Shown here piece after piece: positions 7,501 through 14,529 of a stretch of DNA of 27,290 bases. This DNA is from an uncultured Megasphaera sp. Its GTDB lineage: Bacteria; Bacillota; Negativicutes; Veillonellales; Megasphaeraceae. The position numbers were made by a program, and so were the translations under genes. The notes below the pieces were generated by a model, which had not been told where the DNA came from, made no database searches, and saw nothing but the letters and a program-made list of their open reading frames with translations. Where the stretch lies: contig URLP01000006.1 in NCBI GenBank assembly GCA_900548635.1, positions 1-27,290 on the forward strand, read 5' to 3'. Position 1 is the stretch's first letter, and the number at the start of each line of letters is the position of its first letter.

Positions 7501-9567
7501 GCTGATGATAACAACATCGTAACCCAGGATCTCGGCAAGACCATTACCATCAAGGGTGGCAGCAATATTTCTACCAGTGTAGTAACAGATGAAGCAGGTA
7601 ACAAGTCACTTGCAGTATCCCTGAATAAAGATGTAGATCTTGGTGATACGGGTAGTCTCAAAGCAGGTGATACCACTATTAATAGTGATGGCGTCAATAC
7701 CAACGATGTTAAGATAGGCGATACAGGTATTGAATTAAATGAAAATGGTCTCAGCCTTGGTAAGAATGGTTCTGAAAAGCAGATTACCAATATGGCCAGC
7801 GGTATTAACTCCAAAACCAATGCATACGATATTGATACCAATGGTGCTAACATCGGTGATGTAAAGGCTATTTCCAATGCAGCTGCGGCTGCGGCCAAGA
7901 CGGAAGTCATTGCTGGTAAGAATACACATGTGACGGAAGTAAAACCGACAGCAGAAGATGGTCATGTCACTTATAAAGTAGAAGCGGATAGTGCATCTGT
8001 TGTAAGCAAGAATGATAATATTGTCGTAACACAAAATGTCACAACTGGTGAAAATGGTGTGACGAATACAGAATATCAGTTGTCCTTAGGTGATACCATC
8101 AATATCGGCGGTCAGGGTAAAGACAGCAAAGATGGTGTTGATGGCCATATCGGTGTTAACGGTAAAGACGGTGTATCTGGTGTCGGTATCGACGGCAAGG
8201 ATGGCATTTCTATCAAAGGCGCTGATGGCAAAGATGGCGTAACCATTAAAGGTGTCGTTGGTAAAGATGGCACGGAAGGTCATATTGGCCTGACGGGAGC
8301 CAAAGGGGCCGATGGCAAAAATGCGGCGGCTGATATCCATGTCAAGAATGGCCAGAACGGTGTCGATGGCACAGATGGTTATGGTGGCAAGGACGGAATG
8401 GACCGCGTTGTCTATGAAGACCACAATGGTACATCTCATGAAGTCGCTACTATGGACGATGGCATGAAGTACAGCGGCGATTCCGGCAATGCAGCGGTGA
8501 AACTGAACAAGAATGTCCAGATTTACGGCGGTGCTACGGAATATGCCGATGGTAATAATATCGGTGTCGTCGCTTCGCAGTATGGCGATAATGCCAAACT
8601 GCAAGTCAAATTGGCCAAGGACCTCAAAGGAATCAACAGTATCGAAGCTAAAACCATTACGACAGGCGACACGACCATGGATAACAGCGGCTTGACGGTC
8701 AAGGGTGATGACAATCACAGCGCCATCACCATCCAGCAGGGCGCTGTCAACATGGGCGGCAACAAGATTGAAGGCGTTGCACCGGGCAAGGTCAGCAAGG
8801 ATTCGACCGATGCTGTCAACGGCAGCCAGCTCTGGCAGCGTGACCAGGCTATCAATGGCCTCAGTGGTTCGGTCAATAAATTGGGCAACCGCATCAACCG
8901 TGTCGGTGCCGGCGCCGCTGCTTTAGCGGCTCTCCATCCGCTTGATTTCGACCCAGATGATAAGTGGGACTTCGCCGCAGGCTACGGCAATTACCGTGGC
9001 GCCAATGCGGCCGCTGTCGGTGCTTACTACCGTCCGAATGAAGACACCATGTTCAGTGTCGGCGGTTCCTTCGGCGGCGGGGAAAACATGGTCAATGCCG
9101 GTGTCAGCATTAAGCTCGGCCAGGGCAACCATGTTTCCACGTCCCGCGTGGCCATGGCCAAGGAAATGAAAGCCATGCGCCAGCATATGGCCGAACAAGA
9201 TGCCCTTATTGCCAAACTGCAGAGTATGCACGGCATGGCTGTCGATCCGGCCAAGAGCACGCTCTTCCCGGATGTTGCTGAAAACCATTGGGCTTACCAA
9301 TATGTCACGACGCTGGCTAAGAAAGGCATCCTCGAAGGCTACCCGGATGGCGAATTTAAAGGCGACCGCATGATGACGCGTTATGAATTTGCGGCCATCG
9401 TCTACCGCATCGTCGAAAGCGGTGTCGGCAGCACAGATCCGGAACTGAGCAAACTGGTCAAAGAATTCTCGCCGGAACTCCAGTACATCCGTATCGACAC
9501 CATCCAGAAAGACCATAATGGAAAACCGACTATTGAACGAGTACGCGTCATTTCTGATGTGAAATAA
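4525..9567 (+). CDS. Trimeric autotransporter adhesin with C-terminal SLH domain
   Basis: A 1680-residue type Vc secreted adhesin. Residues 1-24 are an extended signal peptide region (MNKIFKIIWSKARNCYVVVS), followed by a hydrophobic signal peptide ending near SVWA-QT (about 62). Residues 250-715 hold many YadA-head repeats of the form SxAIGxxA. About 722-775 is a Trp-ring and neck unit (VWNSTLGPISVG, then QITNVAAGKEDTDAVNVAQL). Stalk repeats follow, with a second neck near 1087, and a Gly-rich collagen-like segment with recurring GKDG at about 1195-1290. A last neck (EGVAPGKVSKDSTDAVNGSQ, about 1416) leads into the four-strand YadA anchor at about 1450-1532. After the barrel come a coiled coil (1535-1575), one SLH domain (LFPDVAENHWAYQYV to YEFAAIVYRI, about 1578-1628) and a 47-residue tail. 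The tail beyond the anchor is unusual: YadA proteins normally end with the barrel. The head and stalk should be surface-exposed and the SLH domain periplasmic, binding peptidoglycan. The start has Shine-Dalgarno GAGAGGGG. Confidence 0.95.
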   Translation: MNKIFKIIWSKARNCYVVVSELAKSHDDGHVRRSHSGCCRKAAVLAAFVLTTSLAGTSVWAQTVTTDTQATNKNNAAASQAVNIEKNTDATAQGSDAYVTYDSEGNLIAGKNNEVVKIQTDTKAGYTRMENQPENVVMGTRNGVGTFTHATDTVKPVTDNTSYSYEDIDTKWITTKVYNPATKQYEEKQIKVYSLVPGQYMDDAHNVRAKSPERAYYSSDADYNKAVEVYNNVATYIGTDSSSKSYYVSGATAVGIDNIAEGTNSTALGNKAKVLNAPSSYYVDGDGKLTSVEANARYWLDDQGNITTTRSGYYASDGTFVDRYLMVPRLTDSSNAVALGSDVLAAGRSAVAIGHDTHSKEYSVAIGEADNTDYSAVAIGYTNRAQYHSVAVGSKNAADGYYSLAQGDSNTLKGDYSSAVGYTNTVNGESSDRKASKSHAFGSENTIKGDYNLAAGDKNSIDKISGMAVGVGNQISMDHNQGNSNPINLDNQSGDYSIAVGLGNKSEKNALVIGKYSSALHDGSIAIGNSVNAESNNNNGATDSIAIGTGSKAMTMDSIAFGHGATIGNNNSQKFNGAIAIGKGADAENEQSLAIGYEAYTGNNKDVATNKDGSIIAIGTNAQAMAGYDIAIGAKASTASSKTSNSGGSAVAIGYNAVINDGAQRSVAMGANASVALNVQDAVALGSQSYVEQNQGANHQGGYDPSAKGIAHGDANSSTKDPVWNSTLGPISVGSASHWDNTTGTQTAQQTRQITNVAAGKEDTDAVNVAQLKAVQSQSASADRYVKSGSINTNNGTLSLKVENVTDPVEITGLTDYQLDTDTTKTKYDAGTHTLTLATKDTMNGGKAGASVTFTGIANTADVEAAKTEVAEGTNVSVGEKTATDGHTIYTVNAKDTTVSADDDNLVLTTTPNTETNVTNYGLKLANTVTIGSGDNTHPVTVDGTTGQVTGLQNTTLDVAGFATSHRAATEEQLKAVQDTITSKDTGGFGLKADDNNIVTQDLGKTITIKGGSNISTSVVTDEAGNKSLAVSLNKDVDLGDTGSLKAGDTTINSDGVNTNDVKIGDTGIELNENGLSLGKNGSEKQITNMASGINSKTNAYDIDTNGANIGDVKAISNAAAAAAKTEVIAGKNTHVTEVKPTAEDGHVTYKVEADSASVVSKNDNIVVTQNVTTGENGVTNTEYQLSLGDTINIGGQGKDSKDGVDGHIGVNGKDGVSGVGIDGKDGISIKGADGKDGVTIKGVVGKDGTEGHIGLTGAKGADGKNAAADIHVKNGQNGVDGTDGYGGKDGMDRVVYEDHNGTSHEVATMDDGMKYSGDSGNAAVKLNKNVQIYGGATEYADGNNIGVVASQYGDNAKLQVKLAKDLKGINSIEAKTITTGDTTMDNSGLTVKGDDNHSAITIQQGAVNMGGNKIEGVAPGKVSKDSTDAVNGSQLWQRDQAINGLSGSVNKLGNRINRVGAGAAALAALHPLDFDPDDKWDFAAGYGNYRGANAAAVGAYYRPNEDTMFSVGGSFGGGENMVNAGVSIKLGQGNHVSTSRVAMAKEMKAMRQHMAEQDALIAKLQSMHGMAVDPAKSTLFPDVAENHWAYQYVTTLAKKGILEGYPDGEFKGDRMMTRYEFAAIVYRIVESGVGSTDPELSKLVKEFSPELQYIRIDTIQKDHNGKPTIERVRVISDVK

Positions 9568-9580
9568 AAGGGGGGATAGA

Positions 9581-9763
9581 ATGGCTGCACAAATTGGCGT
9601 ATCCTTTCGCATTAATAAGGAATTAAAAGAAGACTTTGAAGATTTTTGTGATTCCGTAGGACTGAGCATGTCAGCTGCGATCATCTTGTTCATCAAGGCG
9701 GCAGTTCGGGAACAACGGATTCCCTTTGAAGTCACGGCGTTACATCAGTCGCATAAAAAATAG
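9581..9763 (+). CDS. RelB/DinJ-family ribbon-helix-helix protein, no partner toxin
   Basis: A 60-residue protein. The N-terminal strand IGVSFRINKELKEDFEDFC and the helices GLSMSAAIILFIKAAVREQ ending RIPFEV match the ribbon-helix-helix pattern of DinJ/RelB antitoxins. A strong Shine-Dalgarno (AAAGGGGGG) precedes the ATG, which is only 13 bases after the adhesin stop, so it is probably co-transcribed with it. No RelE/YafQ-type toxin ORF follows; the next gene is an aminotransferase. It may be an orphan antitoxin or a small DNA-binding regulator of its own operon. The family assignment is firm; the role is inference. Confidence 0.8.
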   Translation: MAAQIGVSFRINKELKEDFEDFCDSVGLSMSAAIILFIKAAVREQRIPFEVTALHQSHKK

Positions 9764-9777
9764 TAATCATGTAAGAA

Positions 9778-9819
9778 GGGGCTGCCGCATGAAGGTTTCC
9801 GCCATCATGCAACAGCCCC
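9778..9819 (+). terminator. Hairpin after the adhesin/RHH operon
   Basis: Outer arms GGGGCTG (9778-9784) and CAGCCCC (9813-9819) enclose inner arms GCATGA (9787-9792) and TCATGC (9805-9810), with two-base internal loops. It sits 14 bases after the stop. The sequence after it is A-rich rather than T-rich, so termination strength is uncertain. Confidence 0.45.
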
Positions 9820-9910
9820 AACATTAAAAGAAAGGTAAGGCTGACTATTGATTCAATTCGCGTAGATTTTTCGAGGGTTTACCATAAACTTTGTAGATTC
9901 ATGGCTCATA

Positions 9911-9933
9911 TAGTGGTATAATTAATACCACTA
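9911..9933. promoter_or_regulatory. Palindromic operator overlapping the -10 of aminotransferase 1
   Basis: Perfect 9-bp inverted repeat TAGTGGTAT (9911-9919) and ATACCACTA (9925-9933) around AATTA. The TATAAT -10 box (9917-9922) lies inside it, and no good -35 is seen. This is the classic placement of a repressor site. The arm sequence is reminiscent of GntR/MocR-type operators, but the regulator is not identified here. Confidence 0.65.
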
Positions 9934-9955
9934 CGATAGATAGGAGTGAAATTTT

Positions 9956-11146
9956 ATGGTAAAGTTTTCTGAAGAAGCAAAAAGTTTGCACGCATCGGAT
10001 ATCCGTGAAATTTTGAAAGTAACGGAAAATCCGGAAATTATTTCCTTCGCCGGCGGTCTTCCTGCACCGGAACTCTTCCCGCTTGATGAAATGATGAAAG
10101 TCGACGTGGAGATCCTGAAAAAAGAAGGTCGTCAGGCCGTACAGTACGGCACGACGGAAGGGTATGTCCCCCTGCGTAAACAGATTGCCGAACGCATGAA
10201 AACTTCCTTCCATACAGACTGTTCCTATGAAGATCTGATCATCACCGCCGGCTCCCAGCAGGGCCTGTCCCTCCTCGGCCAGATCTTCCTCAACGAAGGC
10301 GACATCGTCCTCGTCGAAAGCCCGACCTACATGGGCGCTACGACAGCTTTTGCCGTCAACTTCCCGCAGTTCGTCGAAGTCGAAACGGACGAAAAAGGCA
10401 TGGTCCCGGAAGCCCTGCAGGCAGCCATTGACAAATACGGCGACCGCATCCGCCTGATGTACGTCATCCCGGAATTCCAGAACCCGACGGGCATTACCTG
10501 GCCGAAAGAACGCCGTCAGGCCGTCATGGACATCATGAACAAATACGATATCCCCATCATCGAAGACGATCCGTACGGCGAACTCCGCTATGAAGGCGAA
10601 ACGATGCCGACCCTGAAATCGATGGACAAGAAAGGCAACGTCATCTTCCTTGGATCCTTCTCGAAGATCTTCATGCCGGGCCTGCGCCTCGGCTGGATGG
10701 TGGCAGCACCGGAAATCCTGGAAAAAGCCGTTATGCTGAAACAGACCGTCGACCTCCAGACCTCGTCCTTCGCACAGCGCCAGGCATCGTACTATATCGG
10801 TATGTTCGACCTCGATGCCCACGTCAAACAGATCCGTGCCCTCTATGGCAAACGCCGCACGCTGATGTACGATTCCATGAAGAAATACTTCCCTGAAGGC
10901 GTTTCCTTCACCTATCCGGAAGGCGGTCTCTTTACCTGGGTCACCCTGCCGGAAAACATCGACACGAAGGCCATGATGCCGGAAGTCATCGAAAAGAAAG
11001 TCGCTTACGTACCGGGCGCTGCCTTCTATCCGAACGGCGGTCATCCGAACCACTTCCGCCTCAACTATTCCAACATGCCGGAAGAACGCATCGTCGAAGG
11101 TATCAAACGCTTGGCTGAAGTTTTGAAAGAAAAAATCGGCAAATAA
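9956..11146 (+). CDS. PLP-dependent class I/II aminotransferase, copy 1
   Basis: A 396-residue fold-type I aminotransferase of the 2-aminoadipate/aromatic (LysN, MocR-like catalytic domain) group. Motifs: SFAGGLPAPELFP, QYGTTEGYVPLRKQIAERM, TAGSQQGLSLLGQIFLNEGD, PEFQNPTGITW, EDDPYGELRY with the PLP-binding Asp and Tyr, and the Schiff-base lysine in GSFSKIFMPGLRLGW. The substrate-carboxylate arginine is in FRLNYS near the C-terminus. There is no N-terminal helix-turn-helix, so it is an enzyme and not a full MocR regulator. The ATG follows GGAGTG at normal spacing. A palindromic operator covers its promoter. It is very similar to the next gene throughout. Exact substrate is not readable; branched-chain, aromatic and 2-aminoadipate are all possible. 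Confidence 0.9.
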   Translation: MVKFSEEAKSLHASDIREILKVTENPEIISFAGGLPAPELFPLDEMMKVDVEILKKEGRQAVQYGTTEGYVPLRKQIAERMKTSFHTDCSYEDLIITAGSQQGLSLLGQIFLNEGDIVLVESPTYMGATTAFAVNFPQFVEVETDEKGMVPEALQAAIDKYGDRIRLMYVIPEFQNPTGITWPKERRQAVMDIMNKYDIPIIEDDPYGELRYEGETMPTLKSMDKKGNVIFLGSFSKIFMPGLRLGWMVAAPEILEKAVMLKQTVDLQTSSFAQRQASYYIGMFDLDAHVKQIRALYGKRRTLMYDSMKKYFPEGVSFTYPEGGLFTWVTLPENIDTKAMMPEVIEKKVAYVPGAAFYPNGGHPNHFRLNYSNMPEERIVEGIKRLAEVLKEKIGK

Positions 11147-11166
11147 TTTAAAATAGAAAGAAATGG

Positions 11167-11195
11167 AGCGCTCTCACACGGGGGCGCTTTTTCTT
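11167..11195 (+). terminator. Rho-independent terminator after aminotransferase 1
   Basis: Arms AGCGCTC (11167-11173) and GGGCGCT (11182-11188) form a 7-bp stem with one G-U wobble, followed directly by a T-run. It separates the two aminotransferase genes into independent transcription units. Confidence 0.75.
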
Positions 11196-11338
11196 TGGCA
11201 AATTTTTTTAAAAAAATTTTACATGGATTCTTTAATTTTTAGTAAACCATGTATTTATCATTATCAGTGATTCTCACTTTTTACATTCATTTTATAAGCT
11301 TGTGCGAAAGATAACAAATTCATAAGACAAACGTTTAA

Positions 11339-11367
11339 TTGCATAAAAGTAATTTTGATGATACTAT
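11339..11367 (+). promoter_or_regulatory. Promoter of aminotransferase 2
   Basis: TTGCAT (11339-11344) and TACTAT (11362-11367) are separated by 17 bases, a good sigma-70 type match about 50 bases before the start codon. The palindrome that covers the copy 1 promoter is absent here. The AT-rich DNA between 11196 and 11338 has a perfect 20-bp A/T palindrome just after the terminator but no gene. Confidence 0.6.
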
Positions 11368-11418
11368 ATAGACATAGATAAAGACACGTGCTGAGAAACG
11401 ATAAAGGAGTGACTGAAT

Positions 11419-12606
11419 ATGCAATTTTCTGACGTAGCTATGAATTTGAAAGCCTCTGAGATCCGTGAACTCTTGAAACTGACGACGAAGCCCGAAATCA
11501 TTTCCTTCGCCGGCGGCCTGCCGGCACCGGAACTCTTCCCGATGGAAGAACTGCGGCAGGCGACGAATGCCGTCATCGATAAGGAAGGGCGCGCCGCCGT
11601 CCAGTACGGTACGACCGAAGGCTATCTGCCCCTGCGCAAGCACATCTGTGAACGCATGAAGAAATCCTTCTTCGTCGACTGCACGGAAGACGAAGTCTTC
11701 ATCACCTCCGGTTCCCAGCAGGGCCTTTCGTACCTGCCGTATCTCTTCGTCAATCCCGGCGACATCATCCTCGTCGAAAGCCCGACCTACCTCGGCGCCA
11801 TCAACGCCTTTAAGCTCTGCAGCCCGCAGTTCGTGGAAATGCCGACGGACGAAAAGGGCGTCATCCCGGAAGAATTCGAAAAGATCTGTCAAAAATACGG
11901 CGATAAGATCAAACTGGCTTATGTCATCCCGGAATTCCAGAACCCGACGGGCATCACCTGGCCCCTCGAACGGCGCAAAGCTTTCATGGAAGTCCTCGAA
12001 AAATACGATTTCCCCGTCATCGAAGACGACCCGTACGGCGAACTCCGCTACGACATCGAAAAGCTGCCGTCCCTCAAATCCCTGGACAAGAAAGGCCAGG
12101 TCGTCTTCCTCGGCTCCTTCTCGAAGATCATGATGCCCGGCCTGCGCGTGGCCTGGATGGTCGCCGATCCGGCCATTATCGACAAGGCCGTCAAGTACAA
12201 ACAGGCGTCGGACCTGCAGGTCTCGTCCTTTACGCAGCGCCAGGTTTCGTTCTTCCTCGATATGTTCGATATCGACAAACATATTGCCAAACTCTGTGAC
12301 GTCTACGGCAAACGCCGTACACTGATGTACGACTGCATGAAACAATATTTCCCTGCCGGCCTCACCTTTACATACCCTCAGGGCGGTCTCTTCACGTGGG
12401 TAACGCTGCCGGAAGGCATGGATGCCAAAGCGCTCATGCCGAAGGCACTGGCTAAGAACGTTGCCTACGTGCCGGGCGGCCCGTTCTATCCGAACGGCGG
12501 CAATGCCAACCATTTCCGCATGAATTACTCCTGCATGCCGGAAGACCGCATCATCGAAGGCGTCAAGCGCCTGGGCGAGGTCCTCAAAGAAGAAGTAGCA
12601 AAATAA
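11419..12606 (+). CDS. PLP-dependent class I/II aminotransferase, copy 2
   Basis: A 395-residue paralogue of the preceding gene, with all the same motifs: SFAGGLPAPELFP, QYGTTEGYLPLRKHICERM, TSGSQQGLSYLPYLFVNPGD, PEFQNPTGITW, EDDPYGELRY, and the PLP lysine in GSFSKIMMPGLRVAW. By eye about two thirds of positions are identical, so this is a tandem duplication that has diverged. Differences cluster where substrate pockets usually lie, for example SLLGQIF versus SYLPYLF, and AFAVNFPQFVEV versus AFKLCSPQFVEM. This suggests different substrates. It has its own promoter and terminator. The start has AAGGAG at good spacing. Confidence 0.9.
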   Translation: MQFSDVAMNLKASEIRELLKLTTKPEIISFAGGLPAPELFPMEELRQATNAVIDKEGRAAVQYGTTEGYLPLRKHICERMKKSFFVDCTEDEVFITSGSQQGLSYLPYLFVNPGDIILVESPTYLGAINAFKLCSPQFVEMPTDEKGVIPEEFEKICQKYGDKIKLAYVIPEFQNPTGITWPLERRKAFMEVLEKYDFPVIEDDPYGELRYDIEKLPSLKSLDKKGQVVFLGSFSKIMMPGLRVAWMVADPAIIDKAVKYKQASDLQVSSFTQRQVSFFLDMFDIDKHIAKLCDVYGKRRTLMYDCMKQYFPAGLTFTYPQGGLFTWVTLPEGMDAKALMPKALAKNVAYVPGGPFYPNGGNANHFRMNYSCMPEDRIIEGVKRLGEVLKEEVAK

Positions 12607-12629
12607 GCCTAAAAATGATATGATATAAG

Positions 12630-12659
12630 GGAGCTGTCATCGAGAGACAGCTCCTTTTA
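12630..12659 (+). terminator. Rho-independent terminator after aminotransferase 2
   Basis: Perfect 9-bp stem GGAGCTGTC (12630-12638) and GACAGCTCC (12646-12654), a 7-base loop, then TTTTA. It separates this gene from recQ. Confidence 0.85.
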
Positions 12660-12681
12660 TCGTAAAAAGAAAGGTTTTTTT

Positions 12682-14514
12682 ATGATGGAACTTGAATCGC
12701 TTTTAAAACAATATTTTGGCTATACGTCGTTCCGGCCCGGCCAGCATGAGGTCATCCAGACCCTTCTCGACGGCAGGGACTGCCTGGCCATCATGCCGAC
12801 CGGTGCAGGCAAGTCGATCTGCTTCCAGCTGCCGGCCCTGATCCAGCCCGGCGTGACCCTCGTCATTTCGCCGCTCATCTCGCTCATGAAGGACCAGGTC
12901 GACAGCCTGGTCAATCAGGAGATACCGGCGACATACATCAACAGCCAGTGTACCTTTGAAGAGTCGAAGGCCCGCTTTGCTGCCATCCGCGCGGGCCGGG
13001 TGAAACTGGTCTACGTCTCGCCGGAACGCCTGGAAAACGAATTCTTCACGTCCTTCATGCAGAGCATCGATATTTCCATGTTCATCATCGATGAAGCGCA
13101 CTGCGTCTCCCAGTGGGGCCACGATTTCCGGCCCAGCTACTGTGCCATCAAGGACTGGGTCGCGGCCCTGCCGAAGCGGCCTGTCGTCGGGGCTTTCACG
13201 GCGACGGCGACGGAAAAGGTCAAGCAGGATATGATGAACCTCCTGGGCCTGCAGAAGGAACGCATCTTTATCGGCGGCTTCGACCGGCCGAACCTCTATT
13301 TCCGCGTCGTCCGCACGAACCGCAAGCTCGACTTCACCATGGCCTATGTGCGCCAGCACGCTAAGGACAGCGGCATCATCTACGCGGCGACGCGCAAGGA
13401 AGTAGACCGGGTCTATCAGGAACTGACGCGGCGCGGCATCAAAGCCGGTCATTACCATGCCGGTCTCAGTGATGACATGCGCCGGGCCATGCAGGACGCC
13501 TTTACGTACGACAAGATACAGGTCATCGTCGCCACCAATGCCTTCGGCATGGGCATCGACAAGAGCAACGTCCGCTACGTCATCCACTACCAGATGCCGA
13601 AGAACATCGAAAGCTACTACCAGGAAGCGGGCCGTGCCGGCCGCGACGGCGCACCGGGGGAATGCATCCTCCTCTTCAGCCGCCAGGACATTATGATCCA
13701 GAAATTCCTCATCGAACAGTCCGTCCATGACCCGCAGCAGCAGGCCGTGGAATTCCGCCTCCTCAACGCTATGGTCCGCTACTGTGAAGGCAGTTCCTGC
13801 CTGCGCCGTTATATCCTGACTTATTTCGGCGAACACCCGTCATGGCAGCGCTGCGAAAAGTGCGGCAACTGCGACCAGGAAACCGTTGAAGAAGACATGA
13901 CGGAACAAGTGCGCAGCATCTGCCTCTGCGTGGACGAGCTGAAAGGCCGCTTCGGCCTGACCATGGTCTGCGATATCCTGAAGGGCAGCCAGAATGCCAA
14001 AGTGCGCCGCTACGGCTTCGAGAACAAATCGGCCTTCGGCATGCTCGGCGACTTCACGCTTAACGAGATCCGCGACATCGTGCGCCAGTGCATCGAAGAC
14101 GGCTATCTCGACCAGTCTGACGGCAAATACCCTGTCGTTTCCCTGACGGCTTCCGGCCGTGCTGTGCTGGGAGGGCAGGGGGGAGGGCGCATTGTCCGTC
14201 AGAAAGCCGTGGCCTCTGCCGAAGCTTTGCCGGAACTGCCGAAGCGCCAGCAGAAGCGCCGTGCCGGGGCCATCGACGAAGACGCCCTGCGGCCCCTCTT
14301 CGATACCCTGCGGGCGGTCCGCCTGGAACTGGCCAAGGACGAACACATCCCGCCCTTCGTCATCTTTTCCGACGCTACGCTCTGGGAGATGGCGGCCTTC
14401 AAGCCGCGCACCCTGGACGATATGGGCAGCATCAAGGGCGTAGGCAGCTTCAAGCTCCATAAATACGGGCGCCAGTTCGTCAGCGCCATCCAATCTTATT
14501 TAGACAATCAATGA
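12682..14514 (+). CDS. recQ: ATP-dependent DNA helicase RecQ
   Basis: A 610-residue 3'-5' DNA helicase for recombination repair and fork restart. Motif 0 is FGYTSFRPGQHEVI, Walker A MPTGAGKSICFQLP, motif II IIDEAHCVSQWGHDFRPSY, motif III AFTATAT, and motif VI QEAGRAGRDG. The zinc-binding cysteines fall at about 368-399 (CEGSSC, then CEKCGNC). A winged-helix RQC region follows, and an HRDC domain ends the protein (about 535-605, DALRPLFDTLRAVRLELA to GVGSFKLHKYG). Length is normal for RecQ. Two ATGs open the ORF; the first is taken. It is the first gene of a recQ-thyA-folA cluster, with thyA starting 15 bases after its stop. Confidence 0.96.
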   Translation: MMELESLLKQYFGYTSFRPGQHEVIQTLLDGRDCLAIMPTGAGKSICFQLPALIQPGVTLVISPLISLMKDQVDSLVNQEIPATYINSQCTFEESKARFAAIRAGRVKLVYVSPERLENEFFTSFMQSIDISMFIIDEAHCVSQWGHDFRPSYCAIKDWVAALPKRPVVGAFTATATEKVKQDMMNLLGLQKERIFIGGFDRPNLYFRVVRTNRKLDFTMAYVRQHAKDSGIIYAATRKEVDRVYQELTRRGIKAGHYHAGLSDDMRRAMQDAFTYDKIQVIVATNAFGMGIDKSNVRYVIHYQMPKNIESYYQEAGRAGRDGAPGECILLFSRQDIMIQKFLIEQSVHDPQQQAVEFRLLNAMVRYCEGSSCLRRYILTYFGEHPSWQRCEKCGNCDQETVEEDMTEQVRSICLCVDELKGRFGLTMVCDILKGSQNAKVRRYGFENKSAFGMLGDFTLNEIRDIVRQCIEDGYLDQSDGKYPVVSLTASGRAVLGGQGGGRIVRQKAVASAEALPELPKRQQKRRAGAIDEDALRPLFDTLRAVRLELAKDEHIPPFVIFSDATLWEMAAFKPRTLDDMGSIKGVGSFKLHKYGRQFVSAIQSYLDNQ

Positions 14515-14529
14515 TTTTGAGGTGACACT

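Noticed and set aside
8100..8400. CRISPR-like periodicity in the GGTAAAGATGG repeats
   Set aside because: The repeats are in-frame codons for the Gly-Lys-Asp-Gly segment of the adhesin, with no constant-length spacers.
9581..11146. Toxin-antitoxin pair formed by the RelB-like gene and its neighbour
   Set aside because: The next gene is a complete aminotransferase separated by a hairpin, promoter and operator. No toxin ORF is present on either side.
11240..11290. Fur box upstream of aminotransferase 2 (GATAATGATAAAT on the minus strand)
   Set aside because: Only one half of the 19-bp consensus matches, and the region is AT-rich enough for chance resemblance.
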